DNA of 61,637 nucleotides from JBFMDN01 sp040753915 (GCA_040753915.1 JBFMDN010000033.1:1-61637), one strand, 5' to 3'. Positions 8,727 through 17,887 are shown, numbered from the stretch's first letter. Notes: a model not told the origin generated them from the letters alone. Numbers and translations: made by a program.

Positions 8727-8915
8727 ATGTGCGAATCGAATGCGTATCTCATTGAGGACGGAGAAGAGCAGCTCGTGCTCGAGAGTGTGAGCTTCCTCAG
8801 ACCCGAGGGAAATTCAATTATGCTCAGAAGCTTGTTCGGAGAAGAGGTCACCGTTAAGGGACGAATACGGGAGCTGGACCTGGTGGGACACAAGATACTG
8901 CTCGAATCCCCGTGA
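8727..8915 (+). CDS. CooT-family nickel-binding protein
   Basis: A 62-residue protein starting MCESNAYLI, with the family pattern of an N-terminal Met-Cys, a VTVKGRIREL strand and a closing DLVGHKILLE segment. The family is typified by CooT, a Ni(II)-binding dimer linked to CO dehydrogenase maturation; the second-position Cys is the nickel ligand. An open frame extends upstream to 8625, but the conserved start and GGAGAG (8712-8717) place initiation at ATG 8727. CO dehydrogenase genes are not in this window. The only nearby metabolic hint is the folate one-carbon pair at 2.6-4.0 kb. Confidence 0.8.
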   Translation: MCESNAYLIEDGEEQLVLESVSFLRPEGNSIMLRSLFGEEVTVKGRIRELDLVGHKILLESP

Positions 8916-8960
8916 ATCGGCCTCGTTGCCCTGCAAACACCCCGATTCCAACCTTTCTCC

Positions 8961-8989
8961 TTGACACGGACTCTGGAGCTTTGTTAAAC
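8961..8989 (+). promoter_or_regulatory. Sigma-70 promoter of the HNH gene
   Basis: Consensus TTGACA (8961-8966), a 17-base spacer and TTAAAC (8984-8989) lie about 60 bases ahead of the HNH coding region. Confidence 0.5.
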
Positions 8990-9047
8990 GGGGAGACGGA
9001 CATAAAGGACAAATCCTCGAAATTCTTGTATGAGAGGCACAGATGAG

Positions 9048-9563
9048 ATGTCGACGAACGAGTCGGTGATTGTCCTGAACGCTGGGTACGAATTTATTGG
9101 GCTTGTGTCATGGCAACGCGCCATGACTCTGCTCTTGACCGGCAAAGTGGAGGTGATCAAGGAATCGAGCCGCATGGTCAGAACCGTGTCCCGGACTTTC
9201 CGAGTGCCTGCTGTCATACGACTCATCAAGTTCATACGCCAGATCTATCGGAGAGAGGTACCGTTTTCCAGACGTAACGTCCTCATCCGGGACGGCTTTG
9301 TCTGCCAGTACTGTGGCCGAGAGCACACGTCCGGAGACCTCACCATAGACCACATTATCCCAAAGGTCCAGGGAGGAACAAACGCCTGGACGAACGTGGT
9401 GGCGTGCTGCAGGGCCTGCAACATGAAAAAGGGGGGATTGACCCCCAGACAAGCGGGGATGCGTCTAGTGCGCAAGCCCTTCAAGCCTACCATCATGGAA
9501 TTCATCAATCTTTACTTAAAGCGGAGATTCGGTCTCGATCTCTCAGAATTACTGCAGTACTGA
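9048..9563 (+). CDS. HNH endonuclease-domain protein
   Basis: An HNH nuclease-fold protein of the stand-alone bacterial type that begins with a VIVLNAGYEFIG strand. The zinc-binding HNH module spans residues about 85-130: CQYCG, the catalytic LTIDHIIPKVQGGTNAWTNVV, then CCRACNMKKG. A basic C-terminus follows. The role is unknown; such proteins are common as chromosomal singletons and need not belong to a phage. ATG 9048 (MSTNES) is preferred because GAGAGG sits ten bases upstream; an earlier in-frame ATG at 9030 lacks a ribosome site. Confidence 0.8.
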   Translation: MSTNESVIVLNAGYEFIGLVSWQRAMTLLLTGKVEVIKESSRMVRTVSRTFRVPAVIRLIKFIRQIYRREVPFSRRNVLIRDGFVCQYCGREHTSGDLTIDHIIPKVQGGTNAWTNVVACCRACNMKKGGLTPRQAGMRLVRKPFKPTIMEFINLYLKRRFGLDLSELLQY

Positions 9564-10199
9564 GCCGTCCTCTCGGAGGAAAAACACACCGAAAAAGCTC
9601 AAAACGGACGGAAAAGAGGTCCCTTTTTCCTTCCCCCGAACTTTTTCATTGACACGGGTGGAGACTGTGATATGAGGGGGAGCACTTCTCAACATACTTT
9701 TCCATCCCAGTGGAACACACGTAAACGGCCATTTAGATGCCGTTTTCGTGCTTTTGGACCCAGAAGCGCTCCCACCTACCCTGACCGACCGATCGGATGC
9801 ACACGCTACTGCGTCGCGGTCACGTCCACCGCTTCGATCAAGGACGATCTAAACACCAATTTCGGGGCAGTGTCAAGGCTTTTTTCTGTGTTTTCAAATA
9901 GTGATGCTGTTTTCAGAGATTGCATATCAGACATATCTAACAAGTTGGTTGAGATTTTGGCTTGGAGACACCGTTAGTAGTGAATCACAATCCACTGAAG
10001 CTGTGTTTTACAGCGCGTCAAGAACAAGGTTTCCCGACCAGAATCCCTTGACCCCATGGCCAAGGCTTGAAACAATGAGCTTCGGACAGGAGAGGCCGGC
10101 GACAGCAACAGGGCGGCACCTGGAGAAGGATTGCTACTCAGAGATCGGAACCGACGATCGGAGGGGATTCCGTGGTCAACAATGCCGAGGTGGAGCTAG
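9564..10199. other. Gene-free interval with a promoter-like site and hairpin
   Basis: No convincing gene is seen on either strand. TTGACA (9649-9654) with TATGAG 16 bases later is promoter-like. About 50 bases on, AAACGGC (9723-9729) and GCCGTTT (9739-9745) form a hairpin followed by a short T run, so a transcript of about 70 nt is possible but unproven. The stretch 9860-10020 is noticeably more AT-rich than its surroundings. Confidence 0.3.
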
Positions 10200-11795
10200 A
10201 TGGCAGTACCAGGCGGGTCCGGATGCGCTCATTTCGCGGACTTACAGGCAGCGGTACGCGGCGTGTACACCCCAGCGAGAGGATTCGCTCTCGCAGCGAT
10301 CGTGATGTCCTCGTTTCTCCTCCTGATAAGCTCTTCATGGAGGGCTTCTCCGGACAGCGCTCTGTACCTCGAGCTGGGTGAGTCGCTGGCATCGGGAAAG
10401 GGGTACGTTTTCAACGAGGAGCCGCACACGTACGTGCCGCCCGGGTATCCTGCGCTTATCGCGGTGACTGCCTGGCTAAGGCCGAGTTTTCTCGGTTATC
10501 GCATCCTTATGGCTTTGACGGGGATTTGCACAGCGGCAGCGGGCTATTATCTCGTGAAAAAGCTTCTCGATCGGGATACGGCCCTGCTCGTCGGTGGGGT
10601 CTTCGCTGTCAACCACGTTCTCTTGTGCCACAGCGCCACGACCACGTCAGACGTTCCTTTTGCTCTTGTGGTTCTCCTGTCGCTGCACGTCCTTGTGCGG
10701 GCCTCGGCTGGGGAGGCTGGCCTGGCTGCCGTATGTTTTGCAGGAATCATGTGCGGCCTGCCGCCGCTCGTGCGCGTCAACGGCTGGGGAATTCCCCCCG
10801 CAGGAGCCATCTTTCTGTTTTCCTCCTGGAGGCAGCGCGACACGCGTGCAAGATGGACGCTGACCGTCCTTTTTCTGGTCGCGGCGATCATTCCGGGAAC
10901 GCTCTGGGAGCTCCACAAACTCTCCTTACCCCAATCGTTCAGCGAAGGAACGTACTTCAACGCTGTGGTTGGCAGAAGCCTTGGGACTCTCGTCGCCATT
11001 ATGCGGGATGCCTCCTGGGAATATGTTTCAGAGATGAACTTCGCTTTAACCGGTCTCTCCATCAAGACCGGCGTTGTCGAGCTCTTGGTACCGACGGTGG
11101 TGGCGATTGGCGCGTTGGTGGCGCTCAAACGAGGGGAAAGGCTCTTTGTGCCTCTCGTCGCTATCCAGATGTGTGGGCTTATTCTCAGTCCTGCTGGCAG
11201 CCGTTACCTTATTGCCCTGTTGCCTGGCCTATATCTCTTCTTGGGCGTGGGAATAGTCAGAATATTAGGGTGGCTAGGAAAACGGACCAACAGGAGACCG
11301 CCGGGATGGATTGAATCGCGAAATATCGTCATCGCGTTCTTTTCTGCCCTCATATTTGTGAACGCGGCCCACAATGTAATTCCAATTCTTGAGGCTCGAC
11401 AAGCGGTTCAGAGTGGGGGTGCCGAGACGATCCGCGATGTGCCTTTCTTTAGAGCCGCATCCTGGCTGAAGAACAATGCCCCTCATGCCGTGGTGCTCTC
11501 CATGCACCCCCGGGTGTTGCATTATCTTTCGGGCTCAAAGACTGTGGAGCTGGTCCGGTCGGGAGTTCCCGAGCACGAGGTGTGGGTCAACCGCACGGCT
11601 GAGATTCGCTGTCTTATTCAGCGCACTGAGCCTGCTTTCCTCTTCTCCGACGCGTCGAACGCCACCATGCTCGCATCGGTGCGCGACGCCCTCCACAGTC
11701 TAGGGCTGGAACTGGTGGAGGTCAGAGAGGCATCCACTTCTCGATTTCAACTGTGGAGATTAGTTCCTTCGGCAAGCGATTCGACAACGCGTTAA
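10200..11795 (+). CDS. GT39/ArnT-like membrane glycosyltransferase
   Basis: A polytopic protein of 531 residues with about ten hydrophobic segments between residues 28 and 410 and a soluble C-terminal domain. The first periplasmic loop carries SPDSALYLELGESLASGKGY, matching the PMT/ArnT signature in which an acidic residue precedes a Tyr-rich helix; family members transfer sugars from polyprenyl phosphate. YVPPGYPALIAV and the short RVNGWG loop also fit. The start at ATG 10200 is uncertain; GGTGGAG is close upstream, and a later start would still keep all helices. The acceptor is unknown. The SGNH hydrolase downstream may act on the same cell-surface polymer. Confidence 0.65.
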   Translation: MAVPGGSGCAHFADLQAAVRGVYTPARGFALAAIVMSSFLLLISSSWRASPDSALYLELGESLASGKGYVFNEEPHTYVPPGYPALIAVTAWLRPSFLGYRILMALTGICTAAAGYYLVKKLLDRDTALLVGGVFAVNHVLLCHSATTTSDVPFALVVLLSLHVLVRASAGEAGLAAVCFAGIMCGLPPLVRVNGWGIPPAGAIFLFSSWRQRDTRARWTLTVLFLVAAIIPGTLWELHKLSLPQSFSEGTYFNAVVGRSLGTLVAIMRDASWEYVSEMNFALTGLSIKTGVVELLVPTVVAIGALVALKRGERLFVPLVAIQMCGLILSPAGSRYLIALLPGLYLFLGVGIVRILGWLGKRTNRRPPGWIESRNIVIAFFSALIFVNAAHNVIPILEARQAVQSGGAETIRDVPFFRAASWLKNNAPHAVVLSMHPRVLHYLSGSKTVELVRSGVPEHEVWVNRTAEIRCLIQRTEPAFLFSDASNATMLASVRDALHSLGLELVEVREASTSRFQLWRLVPSASDSTTR

Positions 11796-12274
11796 CAACG
11801 CCGCACGCGCAGCCCGGTTACCACAGAAGAAGTCCCATTTATCACCGAAAAGCACGCGGGGGCACCAAGCTCTTGTGTGGAATCGATTTGGTGGCTAGAG
11901 TATATGAGATCCGACGCGCAGATGCTCATGGTGCAGAACCGTGGGTGGACCGGTCTCATCAGACTGCGGAAAGGCCGTGACAGGGGGGATAGGACCTAAT
12001 GATTAATGATAAAAGACCATTATGGCAGTTATAGACAAGATTCGGTTAGGTTGCTTAGGGGAGAGTTAGGCAGCTTTTTGGAATCATCGGTTGACATGTA
12101 GCGTTTAGTGCTTGACAAACAGGAACGTTCCTGGCCATAAGGAAGCATCGTGAAAGGCAGATAGGAAACCGCCTCGCAGGCACGCAGAGTTGAACGAAAT
12201 CTCGTCAACCCTGCGATATAGTGTAATTTCGTGTTGTCGCTGTACGCGACGTTCGGATTAGGGGAGTCGTAAGG
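11796..12274. other. AT-richer intergenic region with palindrome
   Basis: No gene seen. TTGACA (12112-12117) is followed at once by the perfect 14-bp palindrome CAGGAACGTTCCTG (12120-12133), which would lie in the promoter spacer like an operator. Overlapping it, TGGCCATAAGGAAGCA (12132-12147) has the GG-N10-GC spacing of a sigma-54 site but poor flanking matches. Any of these could serve the gene at 12275. Confidence 0.3.
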
Positions 12275-13771
12275 ATGTTTGGTCTTGTCGCTTTCTGGTT
12301 GCCCATTGGAGTGACAGCTTCCCTGTTTCTTATCTTGTTCAACAATTGGAATAACGGCCTTTTGATTCTGCTCATTTGTGTCGGAATCAACCTAAGTCTC
12401 CTGTCGGTGCGCCTCGGTTTCAAAGGCCGTTTTCTCGGGTCCGCTCGAGCTGGAGCGATGTGCGGATTGAGTATTCTCCTCACCGTTCTGGCAATCGAGA
12501 TGCTTTTTCCCTACTGTCTCCCCCGGGACCATGCTGAGATTCGGGATCTCACCAAGGGGTTCGTCGGTTCGCAACCCTCGCCTGGTGCATCGTTCGTTTT
12601 CATGAACGAGGATCAGATCACGGGAAGAGGCCCTGTTCTGCAGGATCGTCAAGGGGTCGATCACCGAAGTTGGCACAATCCTGGCGGGAAGTTTGTATAC
12701 TATGGCTACGATCCTAATCTTAAGGCAAGTTATGTCAATCTGTTCCACTGGAATGCTGCCGGATACTACGATCATGACTACCAACCAGAGAAATCGGATG
12801 GGGTTTTCAGGATCGCGGTGATCGGCGATTCCTACGTGGAAGCAGTGCAAGTGCCCCTATCTCGCAGTTTTCATAAGCTGATAGAAGCATCCCTCAACCA
12901 GGATCTTCGTGCCATGCACGCTGAGCGGTTCCAGGTGCTCGCTCTGGGCAATTCCGGCACCGGCCAGGTGTCCCACCATCGGGTATTGCGGGAACAGGCA
13001 ATGGAGTATCGCCCCAATCTCGTGGTCCTGGCCTTGAGCAGCAACGACTTCTGCGACGACGACCCGGAGCTGAAGAGAGAGCTCATACTGTCATCAGGAG
13101 CAATTACGCCTCTGATTCGTGCTCTCGCTTGCCACGAGTACTTCGCCATGGCGTTCGCCGTTCGCCGGCTGCAAGATCTCAAACGGAACAGAATCGCCAT
13201 TTCGCCAGAGCTGCTCCAATGGTCAAAGCAGGATTTGCCCAGGATAGAGAATGCCTGGGAGCGGACGCTGGCGCACGTCAAGCTGTCATGGGATTTTTGC
13301 AGATCGCGAGGTATAGGGTTTCTGCTCTTCTATGTAGGGTGCGATCTAGAGGTAAAGTACCTTATGGACCCAGACGGAACGATTTCTCAGCTCAAAGCCA
13401 TGGGGATTCCTCATCGAAAAATCCAATGGGACATGGAGAGATCCGCGCGTCGTGTGGAGGAATTCTGCGCGATACATGGTATTCCGTTCGTATCACTGTT
13501 GGATTCGCTTGCAGCAGCTCAGCGTCAAACGGGTCACCAGGTCTTCGGCGACCATTACACAATATTTGGGCATCAGGTTGCCGCGCAGGTACTAACGTGC
13601 GCGGTGACAAGCACACTGAACGACGGGACATCAGCGGCCCTGTCTCTGCGCGGCTGCCTTGCCCAAGACTTCAGGCACGAATCTCAACCTGTCGGGGCGG
13701 TGGCATCCTCCACGTTCCCGGCTGGGGCTCGGTTGGTGCCCGCGACGGGCACGGTACCGGAATCCCGGTGA
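12275..13771 (+). CDS. Membrane-anchored SGNH/GDSL-family hydrolase
   Basis: Residues 1-100 hold three to four hydrophobic helices. The remaining part is an SGNH-fold domain with all four blocks: VIGDSYVEA (block I Ser, near residue 187), LGNSGTGQ (block II Gly), ALSSNDFCDD (block III Asn) and GDHYTIFGHQ (block V Asp-His). Such proteins are esterases, deacetylases or O-acyl hydrolases of surface glycans; the active site faces the extracytoplasmic side if the N-terminal helices insert normally. The last 35 residues are low-complexity. It sits downstream of a GT39-like gene and may cooperate with it. The substrate cannot be named. Confidence 0.75.
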   Translation: MFGLVAFWLPIGVTASLFLILFNNWNNGLLILLICVGINLSLLSVRLGFKGRFLGSARAGAMCGLSILLTVLAIEMLFPYCLPRDHAEIRDLTKGFVGSQPSPGASFVFMNEDQITGRGPVLQDRQGVDHRSWHNPGGKFVYYGYDPNLKASYVNLFHWNAAGYYDHDYQPEKSDGVFRIAVIGDSYVEAVQVPLSRSFHKLIEASLNQDLRAMHAERFQVLALGNSGTGQVSHHRVLREQAMEYRPNLVVLALSSNDFCDDDPELKRELILSSGAITPLIRALACHEYFAMAFAVRRLQDLKRNRIAISPELLQWSKQDLPRIENAWERTLAHVKLSWDFCRSRGIGFLLFYVGCDLEVKYLMDPDGTISQLKAMGIPHRKIQWDMERSARRVEEFCAIHGIPFVSLLDSLAAAQRQTGHQVFGDHYTIFGHQVAAQVLTCAVTSTLNDGTSAALSLRGCLAQDFRHESQPVGAVASSTFPAGARLVPATGTVPESR

Positions 13772-14219
13772 GCTTCGTTGCACGAGTGTTGGACTGATTC
13801 AAACCGGCCCTCACGTCAACATCGTCCACTAAGGGGCGATTCTCAACTGGTGACGCCATGGTTTGGCACTGCAGACGGTGCAAGACATCCCGGACCGCAC
13901 TCGTGCAGCGTTATTGATCACGTCCGATTCCGGTTTCAGCAGATTCTCCCATGGAGCTCGGAGCAGAGCCTGCGCGCGTGGCATGGCTGCGTGAGGAATG
14001 CTTCGAGATCCGAGCCCTACGAACAAGCCGAGAAACTCAACCGAGAATCAATAGGAGATTGAGCCGCTTTCAGTAGCGCCGGCGTCTCTCTGGCATCTTC
14101 GCGAGGGTTAAGTTGGGTTTTCGAGCAAGACTCGGTAGTCTCTACAGGGCACTTGATACCTGCGAGGTGGTGGCTTATTTTATTGTTCCACCACAAGAAG
14201 ATCGTTGCCGGAGGACGTG
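13772..14219. other. Gene-free interval
   Basis: No recognisable gene. A short frame at 13951-14076 encodes about 41 residues with no ribosome site and no family I recognise. GTGGTGG (14167-14173) and CCACCAC (14188-14194) form a hairpin 16 bases ahead of the ribosome site of the next gene and may be a leader structure. Confidence 0.3.
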
Positions 14220-15224
14220 TTGCGATTTCATGCGATAGGCTTCGGTGCCCTCAATCTGGACGAATTCTGGGAAGTGTCAGAGGGTTTTCTCGCCTCTCTG
14301 GGTCTTGAATCCGGGCGGGAGTACGTCCGGGATGAGGACTGGTTTCGAGAGATTTATCCCCAATTGATGGCACAGGGTCGCAGGAGGGCTCTGGATCCGG
14401 GGGGATCTGCTGCCAATATGATAGCCGCTCTCAGACGAATGGGATTTTCTACCGGATTCTACGGAGTAACCGGCTCCGAAGATCTCCACCTCTTGCGGAC
14501 CGAGGAACTGGGAGAGGGAGAGGGCCTCAGAATCCGTGCTACACATCGCCCTGCGGGAAGGTGCCTCTCGCTGCTGCACGGAACCGGCCGTGGAAGAGAT
14601 CGTACCCTTGTGATATTTCCCAATGCTAATGACCTCGCTGCCCTCCATGTGCCAGAGACTGATTACTTTCTCGCGGCACTGTGGGTTCATATGACCTCGT
14701 TCGCCTCACCGGTCGTGCTCGATGCACAGGCAATCCTGGCGTGCGGTCTCCGAGAGCCTACACGTTTGAGCTTTGATCCGGGAGCCGTCTATTGTAGACT
14801 TGGGCTCGAGCGGCTCAGACCTGTAATCGAGCGCACCGCTATCCTCTTTCTCTCTGTCGAGGAGATGCAGATATTGACAGGACAACCGGATCCGGAAGGA
14901 GCAGCGGAGGCGCTGCATGGGCTAGGAGTCGGAACCATCGTGGTGAAGCTCGGTGCAGACGGCCTGATCGGGTTTTCTGAGGGCCAGAAGGTTTATCAGC
15001 CAGCCGTTACCCCAGCTTCGGTTCGCGACCGGACAGGTGCGGGAGATGTCGCAGCAGCCGGTTTCTTGGCTGGGGTTCTGAGCTCGCTGACTTTGGGGGA
15101 ATGTCTTGCGCTTGCAGCTCTGTGTGCATCGAAGAGCCTGGAGGGCTATGGCAGAGCCACGTATCCGGACGCGGCATCGCTGGAAGAGCTCAAGGCTCGG
15201 GCCAGGCGCGTAGTAAGGCCATAA
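14220..15224 (+). CDS. PfkB-family carbohydrate kinase
   Basis: A ribokinase/PfkB-fold kinase of about 334 residues. It starts with the FHAIGFGALNLDEFW strand, has the substrate-side DPGGSAANMIAALRRMG motif and the C-terminal PfkB signature VRDRTGAGDVAAAGFLAGV, in which the final Asp is the catalytic base. Upstream in-frame TTG (14205) and GTG (14217) exist; TTG 14220 is favoured because GGAGG (14210-14214) is five bases before it. It is followed 24 bp later by a HAD phosphatase and then cbiB in an apparent operon. The sugar or nucleoside substrate is unknown. Confidence 0.8.
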   Translation: MRFHAIGFGALNLDEFWEVSEGFLASLGLESGREYVRDEDWFREIYPQLMAQGRRRALDPGGSAANMIAALRRMGFSTGFYGVTGSEDLHLLRTEELGEGEGLRIRATHRPAGRCLSLLHGTGRGRDRTLVIFPNANDLAALHVPETDYFLAALWVHMTSFASPVVLDAQAILACGLREPTRLSFDPGAVYCRLGLERLRPVIERTAILFLSVEEMQILTGQPDPEGAAEALHGLGVGTIVVKLGADGLIGFSEGQKVYQPAVTPASVRDRTGAGDVAAAGFLAGVLSSLTLGECLALAALCASKSLEGYGRATYPDAASLEELKARARRVVRP

Positions 15225-15248
15225 TCAGGAGAATGTCCGGGAGGTGGT

Positions 15249-16250
15249 ATGGAGAGAGTATCGCGGAGGGTGTTCATCACGGACTGCGAAGGTCCTATCA
15301 CAAAGAATGACAACGCGGCTGAACTGGCCGAGGCGTTCATTCCTAAGGGAGACATCTTCTTCAGAAAGCTCAGTCTGTATGACGACTATCTTGCCGAAGT
15401 GGCTCGAAAGAAGAGCTACAAGGCCGGGGACACCCTTCGCCTCATTCTTCCTTTCTTCAAGGCCTTCGGCGTGGACGACCGAACCGTCAGGAAATTTTCG
15501 CGGCGAAATATCACGATGATTCCGCAGGCTGATTGCATGCTCAGAGAAGTTCTCGAGTTGGTTCCCGCGTACATCGTGAGCACGAGTTATTCTCCTTACA
15601 TTCAAGCCGTATGTGAAGTTCTCGGATTTCCGTTCAGAAATACGTATTCCACCACGGTCAGCTTGGATCGGTACGAGTTGCCGCCTGAGGAAAAGATTCG
15701 TCTGAAAGAACTTCACTCATTCATCATAGGGTTGCCCGATTTCTCCATCCCTCCAGGAGCCGAATCGTCTGACGATTTGTCCCCGGCTGACCGCGACACC
15801 GTGCATCGCCTGGACGAAATATTCTGGTCGGTGCTTCCGGAAATGGAAATCAACCGAATGATCCTCGAAGTAAATCCAGTGGGCGGCCGTGAGAAGGCAC
15901 ACGCAATAGAAGAGATAGTCGAAACGGAAGGCGCCGAGATCAGGGATGTCTTCTATGTGGGTGACAGCATCACCGATGTGGACGCGTTTCGACTCGTCAG
16001 GGCAGGAGGCGGGATGGCGGTCTCCTTCAATGGCAATGATTGGGCGATCAAGGAAGCCAGCTTTGCTGTGACGGCCCAGACGGCATTGCCCATAGGCTGG
16101 TTGGCCACGCTCTTCATAAATCAGGGAACCCGAGGTTTCCAGGATCTCTTGGTGACCGAGATCCTTCCAGAATCACGTCAGACGATCTCGGAGAAAAGCT
16201 GCAGAGTGAGAAAAACCGTGCGGACCGAAAAGATCGGGGCGCTCGGTTAA
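15249..16250 (+). CDS. HAD-superfamily phosphatase, EhaR-like
   Basis: A 333-residue HAD hydrolase. Motif I is FITDCEGPITKNDNA at the N-terminus, with an unusual Asp-Cys-Glu in place of DxDxT. The late motif FYVGDSITDVDAFRLV (near residue 238) is motif IV. This N-terminal pattern is typical of proteins annotated in methanogens as energy-converting hydrogenase A subunit R (EhaR), which are predicted phosphatases rather than hydrogenase core subunits. GGGAGG precedes ATG 15249. It lies between a PfkB kinase and cbiB; whether it works in cofactor or sugar-phosphate metabolism is open. Confidence 0.7.
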   Translation: MERVSRRVFITDCEGPITKNDNAAELAEAFIPKGDIFFRKLSLYDDYLAEVARKKSYKAGDTLRLILPFFKAFGVDDRTVRKFSRRNITMIPQADCMLREVLELVPAYIVSTSYSPYIQAVCEVLGFPFRNTYSTTVSLDRYELPPEEKIRLKELHSFIIGLPDFSIPPGAESSDDLSPADRDTVHRLDEIFWSVLPEMEINRMILEVNPVGGREKAHAIEEIVETEGAEIRDVFYVGDSITDVDAFRLVRAGGGMAVSFNGNDWAIKEASFAVTAQTALPIGWLATLFINQGTRGFQDLLVTEILPESRQTISEKSCRVRKTVRTEKIGALG

Positions 16251-16337
16251 TCCCGTGGTGCCGGGAGATTATCACTCGCGACGGCTTCATATGCGCGGCG
16301 CCTGGCCTGTCCAGGCCTGTGAAGAAGCGGATTAAGA

Positions 16338-17279
16338 ATGCTTCTTGAATATCAGATTTTGCTGGCGGTTGCTCTTGACCTTGCATTTGGAGATCCGCGA
16401 TGGTTTCCTCACCCGGTTAAGTACATAGGGCGGTTTGCGCTCTGGATTGAGCCCTTTTGTCGGCGGGCCTTCAGCAACCCCAGGATTGCGGGAGTGGTAG
16501 CAGCGTTCGCGGTGATCGGCTGTACTGTTGCCTTCGGGTATGGCCTTCTTTGGGGGGCCGATGTCATGCATCCGCTCGTGGGAGACCTTGTACGGATCTT
16601 GATCCTGTACACCTGCCTGGCCGCTCGAGATCTCTTGAAGCATAGCACTGACGTCCGAAGTGCTCTCGAGGCCGGAGATCTGACCGAGGCAGCCCGCCGA
16701 GTGGGCATGATCTGCGGTCGTGATACGGACAAGCTGGACGAGCCGGGAATAATTCGAGCTACGGTGGAAAGCGTGGCTGAGAATCTCGCCGACGGTGTGA
16801 CAGCGCCGCTGTTTTATGCCGCAATCGGGGGACCTCTTGGAATCCTCGCCTACAAAGCCGTCAGCACCTTGGATTCCACGTTCGGATACAAGAACGAGGA
16901 GTACGCCCGCTTCGGATGGGCGTCCGCCCGCTTGGACGATCTGGCCAATTTTCTCCCTGCTCGGCTGACTGCGCTTCTAGTACCACTTGCTGCACTGATT
17001 GTGGGACTCAGACCCATATCGTCCCTACAAGTATTCGTTCGAGATCGTCTCAAGCATCCCAGCCCCAATTCCGGACACACTGAGTCCGCGTTTGCAGGCG
17101 CTCTCGGAATCCGCCTTGGGGGACTGAGCTATTACGGAGGGGTCCCTTCATTCAAAGAGCAGTTGGGAGATCCGGTCTTCCGAGAGGAATCTCGTCACAT
17201 ACAGCAGGCAAATGTGCTCATGGTCGCGACTTCCGCACTCATGTTGCTCTTTCTGCTTTGTGTACGGGCGATCGTGTGA
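16338..17279 (+). CDS. cbiB: Adenosylcobinamide-phosphate synthase CbiB/CobD
   Basis: Integral membrane enzyme that attaches (R)-1-aminopropan-2-ol phosphate to adenosylcobyric acid. The family N-terminus LAVALDLAFGDPRWFPHPVKYIG is present, followed by the RRVGMICGRDT loop, VESVAENLADGVTAPLFYA, FGYKNEEYARFGWASARLDD and the C-terminal HTESAFAGALGIRLGG segment. There are about five hydrophobic helices; 313 residues is the normal length. It is third in a run with PfkB and HAD genes (gap 87 bp). The ribosome site before ATG 16338 is weak. Other cobalamin genes are absent from the window, but B12-dependent proteins (the radical-SAM protein at 19464, a corrinoid methyltransferase relative at 2596) are present. 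Confidence 0.92.
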   Translation: MLLEYQILLAVALDLAFGDPRWFPHPVKYIGRFALWIEPFCRRAFSNPRIAGVVAAFAVIGCTVAFGYGLLWGADVMHPLVGDLVRILILYTCLAARDLLKHSTDVRSALEAGDLTEAARRVGMICGRDTDKLDEPGIIRATVESVAENLADGVTAPLFYAAIGGPLGILAYKAVSTLDSTFGYKNEEYARFGWASARLDDLANFLPARLTALLVPLAALIVGLRPISSLQVFVRDRLKHPSPNSGHTESAFAGALGIRLGGLSYYGGVPSFKEQLGDPVFREESRHIQQANVLMVATSALMLLFLLCVRAIV

Positions 17280-17330
17280 CAGCAAACTGCCATGCGTAGA
17301 TAAGCGTTGCAGTCAATACAGTTGAAGGCT

Positions 17331-17415
17331 ATAGTGAAGCGCATTCGAGAATTGCACTAACAGCACCGCTGAGAGGGGAAAGATTGCGGCCCGAGGCAGA
17401 CTTTGGCGCTCCACC
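17331..17415. repeat. IR-bounded short repeat, copy A
   Basis: Starts ATAGTGAAGCGCATT and ends TGGCGCTCCACC. The same end sequences, in the same arrangement, occur at 24863-24954 and 33756-33841, each just after the last gene of an operon. Interiors are not alike. This copy follows cbiB by about 50 bp. Confidence 0.5.
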
Positions 17416-17513
17416 ACAGTCTCAGGTAACCGGATCGCACGATCAAAGAAGTCGGTGCTCCTTCCGAACTCCAATCAGATAGTCATAGTCTTGGGGCTTT
17501 CAGGTGGGGGGAT

Positions 17514-17735
17514 ATGCTCAATCACTTGAAGATGCAAGTTGCTTGCCGAACACCGGGGGGCCGGTCCGCGTTCCAGCCACAGAAAATTCCGGGTGATGGC
17601 CTGATCGGACACGTGCGGTCACCGTGGATCAAGACTTGTGGGGGGATAGCCCGGGGCATTACGCGCGGAATTGGAAATGGGTGGTGCGAGATCTTCTGGC
17701 ACATCTCCAGACGTCTCGGGCGGAGTGAACGATGA
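17514..17735 (+). CDS. Small hypothetical protein (73 aa)
   Basis: Not recognised. An AGGTGG ribosome site lies six bases before ATG 17514, and the stop overlaps the next start as ATGA (17732-17735), a typical sign of translational coupling. The C-terminal half contains a Gly/Arg-rich amphipathic segment ending in CEIFWHISRRLGRSER. Support is only architectural, so it may be a leader frame rather than a stable protein. Confidence 0.35.
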   Translation: MLNHLKMQVACRTPGGRSAFQPQKIPGDGLIGHVRSPWIKTCGGIARGITRGIGNGWCEIFWHISRRLGRSER

Positions 17736-17887
17736 GCGATACCGAGAACGTCTTCTGGCTTGGCCTGTTAGGCATATCCGTCTTTGTGCTGGCCATATCG
17801 ATGATCGGACCGGTTTCGAGGGCCTACACAAAATGGAAAACAGACCGGGCTTTCAGGAGACGGAGAAAAGCCTATAGAAAACCTTGA
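17732..17887 (+). CDS. Single-span small membrane protein (51 aa)
   Basis: Encodes MSDTENVFWLGLLGIS..., with one strong hydrophobic helix (about residues 7-28) followed by a highly basic tail (Arg/Lys-rich, ending KAYRKP), the expected topology of an N-out, C-in inner-membrane protein. GGAG (17722-17725) sits six bases before ATG 17732, and the start overlaps the stop of the upstream small frame. No family recognised. It lies in a 850-bp stretch otherwise empty between cbiB and the glycosyltransferase gene. Confidence 0.6.
   Translation: MSDTENVFWLGLLGISVFVLAISMIGPVSRAYTKWKTDRAFRRRRKAYRKP

Noticed and set aside
9672..9977. 101-codon open frame in the 9.6-10.2 kb gap
   Set aside because: Composition and sequence look random, no domain features, and it spans the hairpin and an AT-rich stretch.
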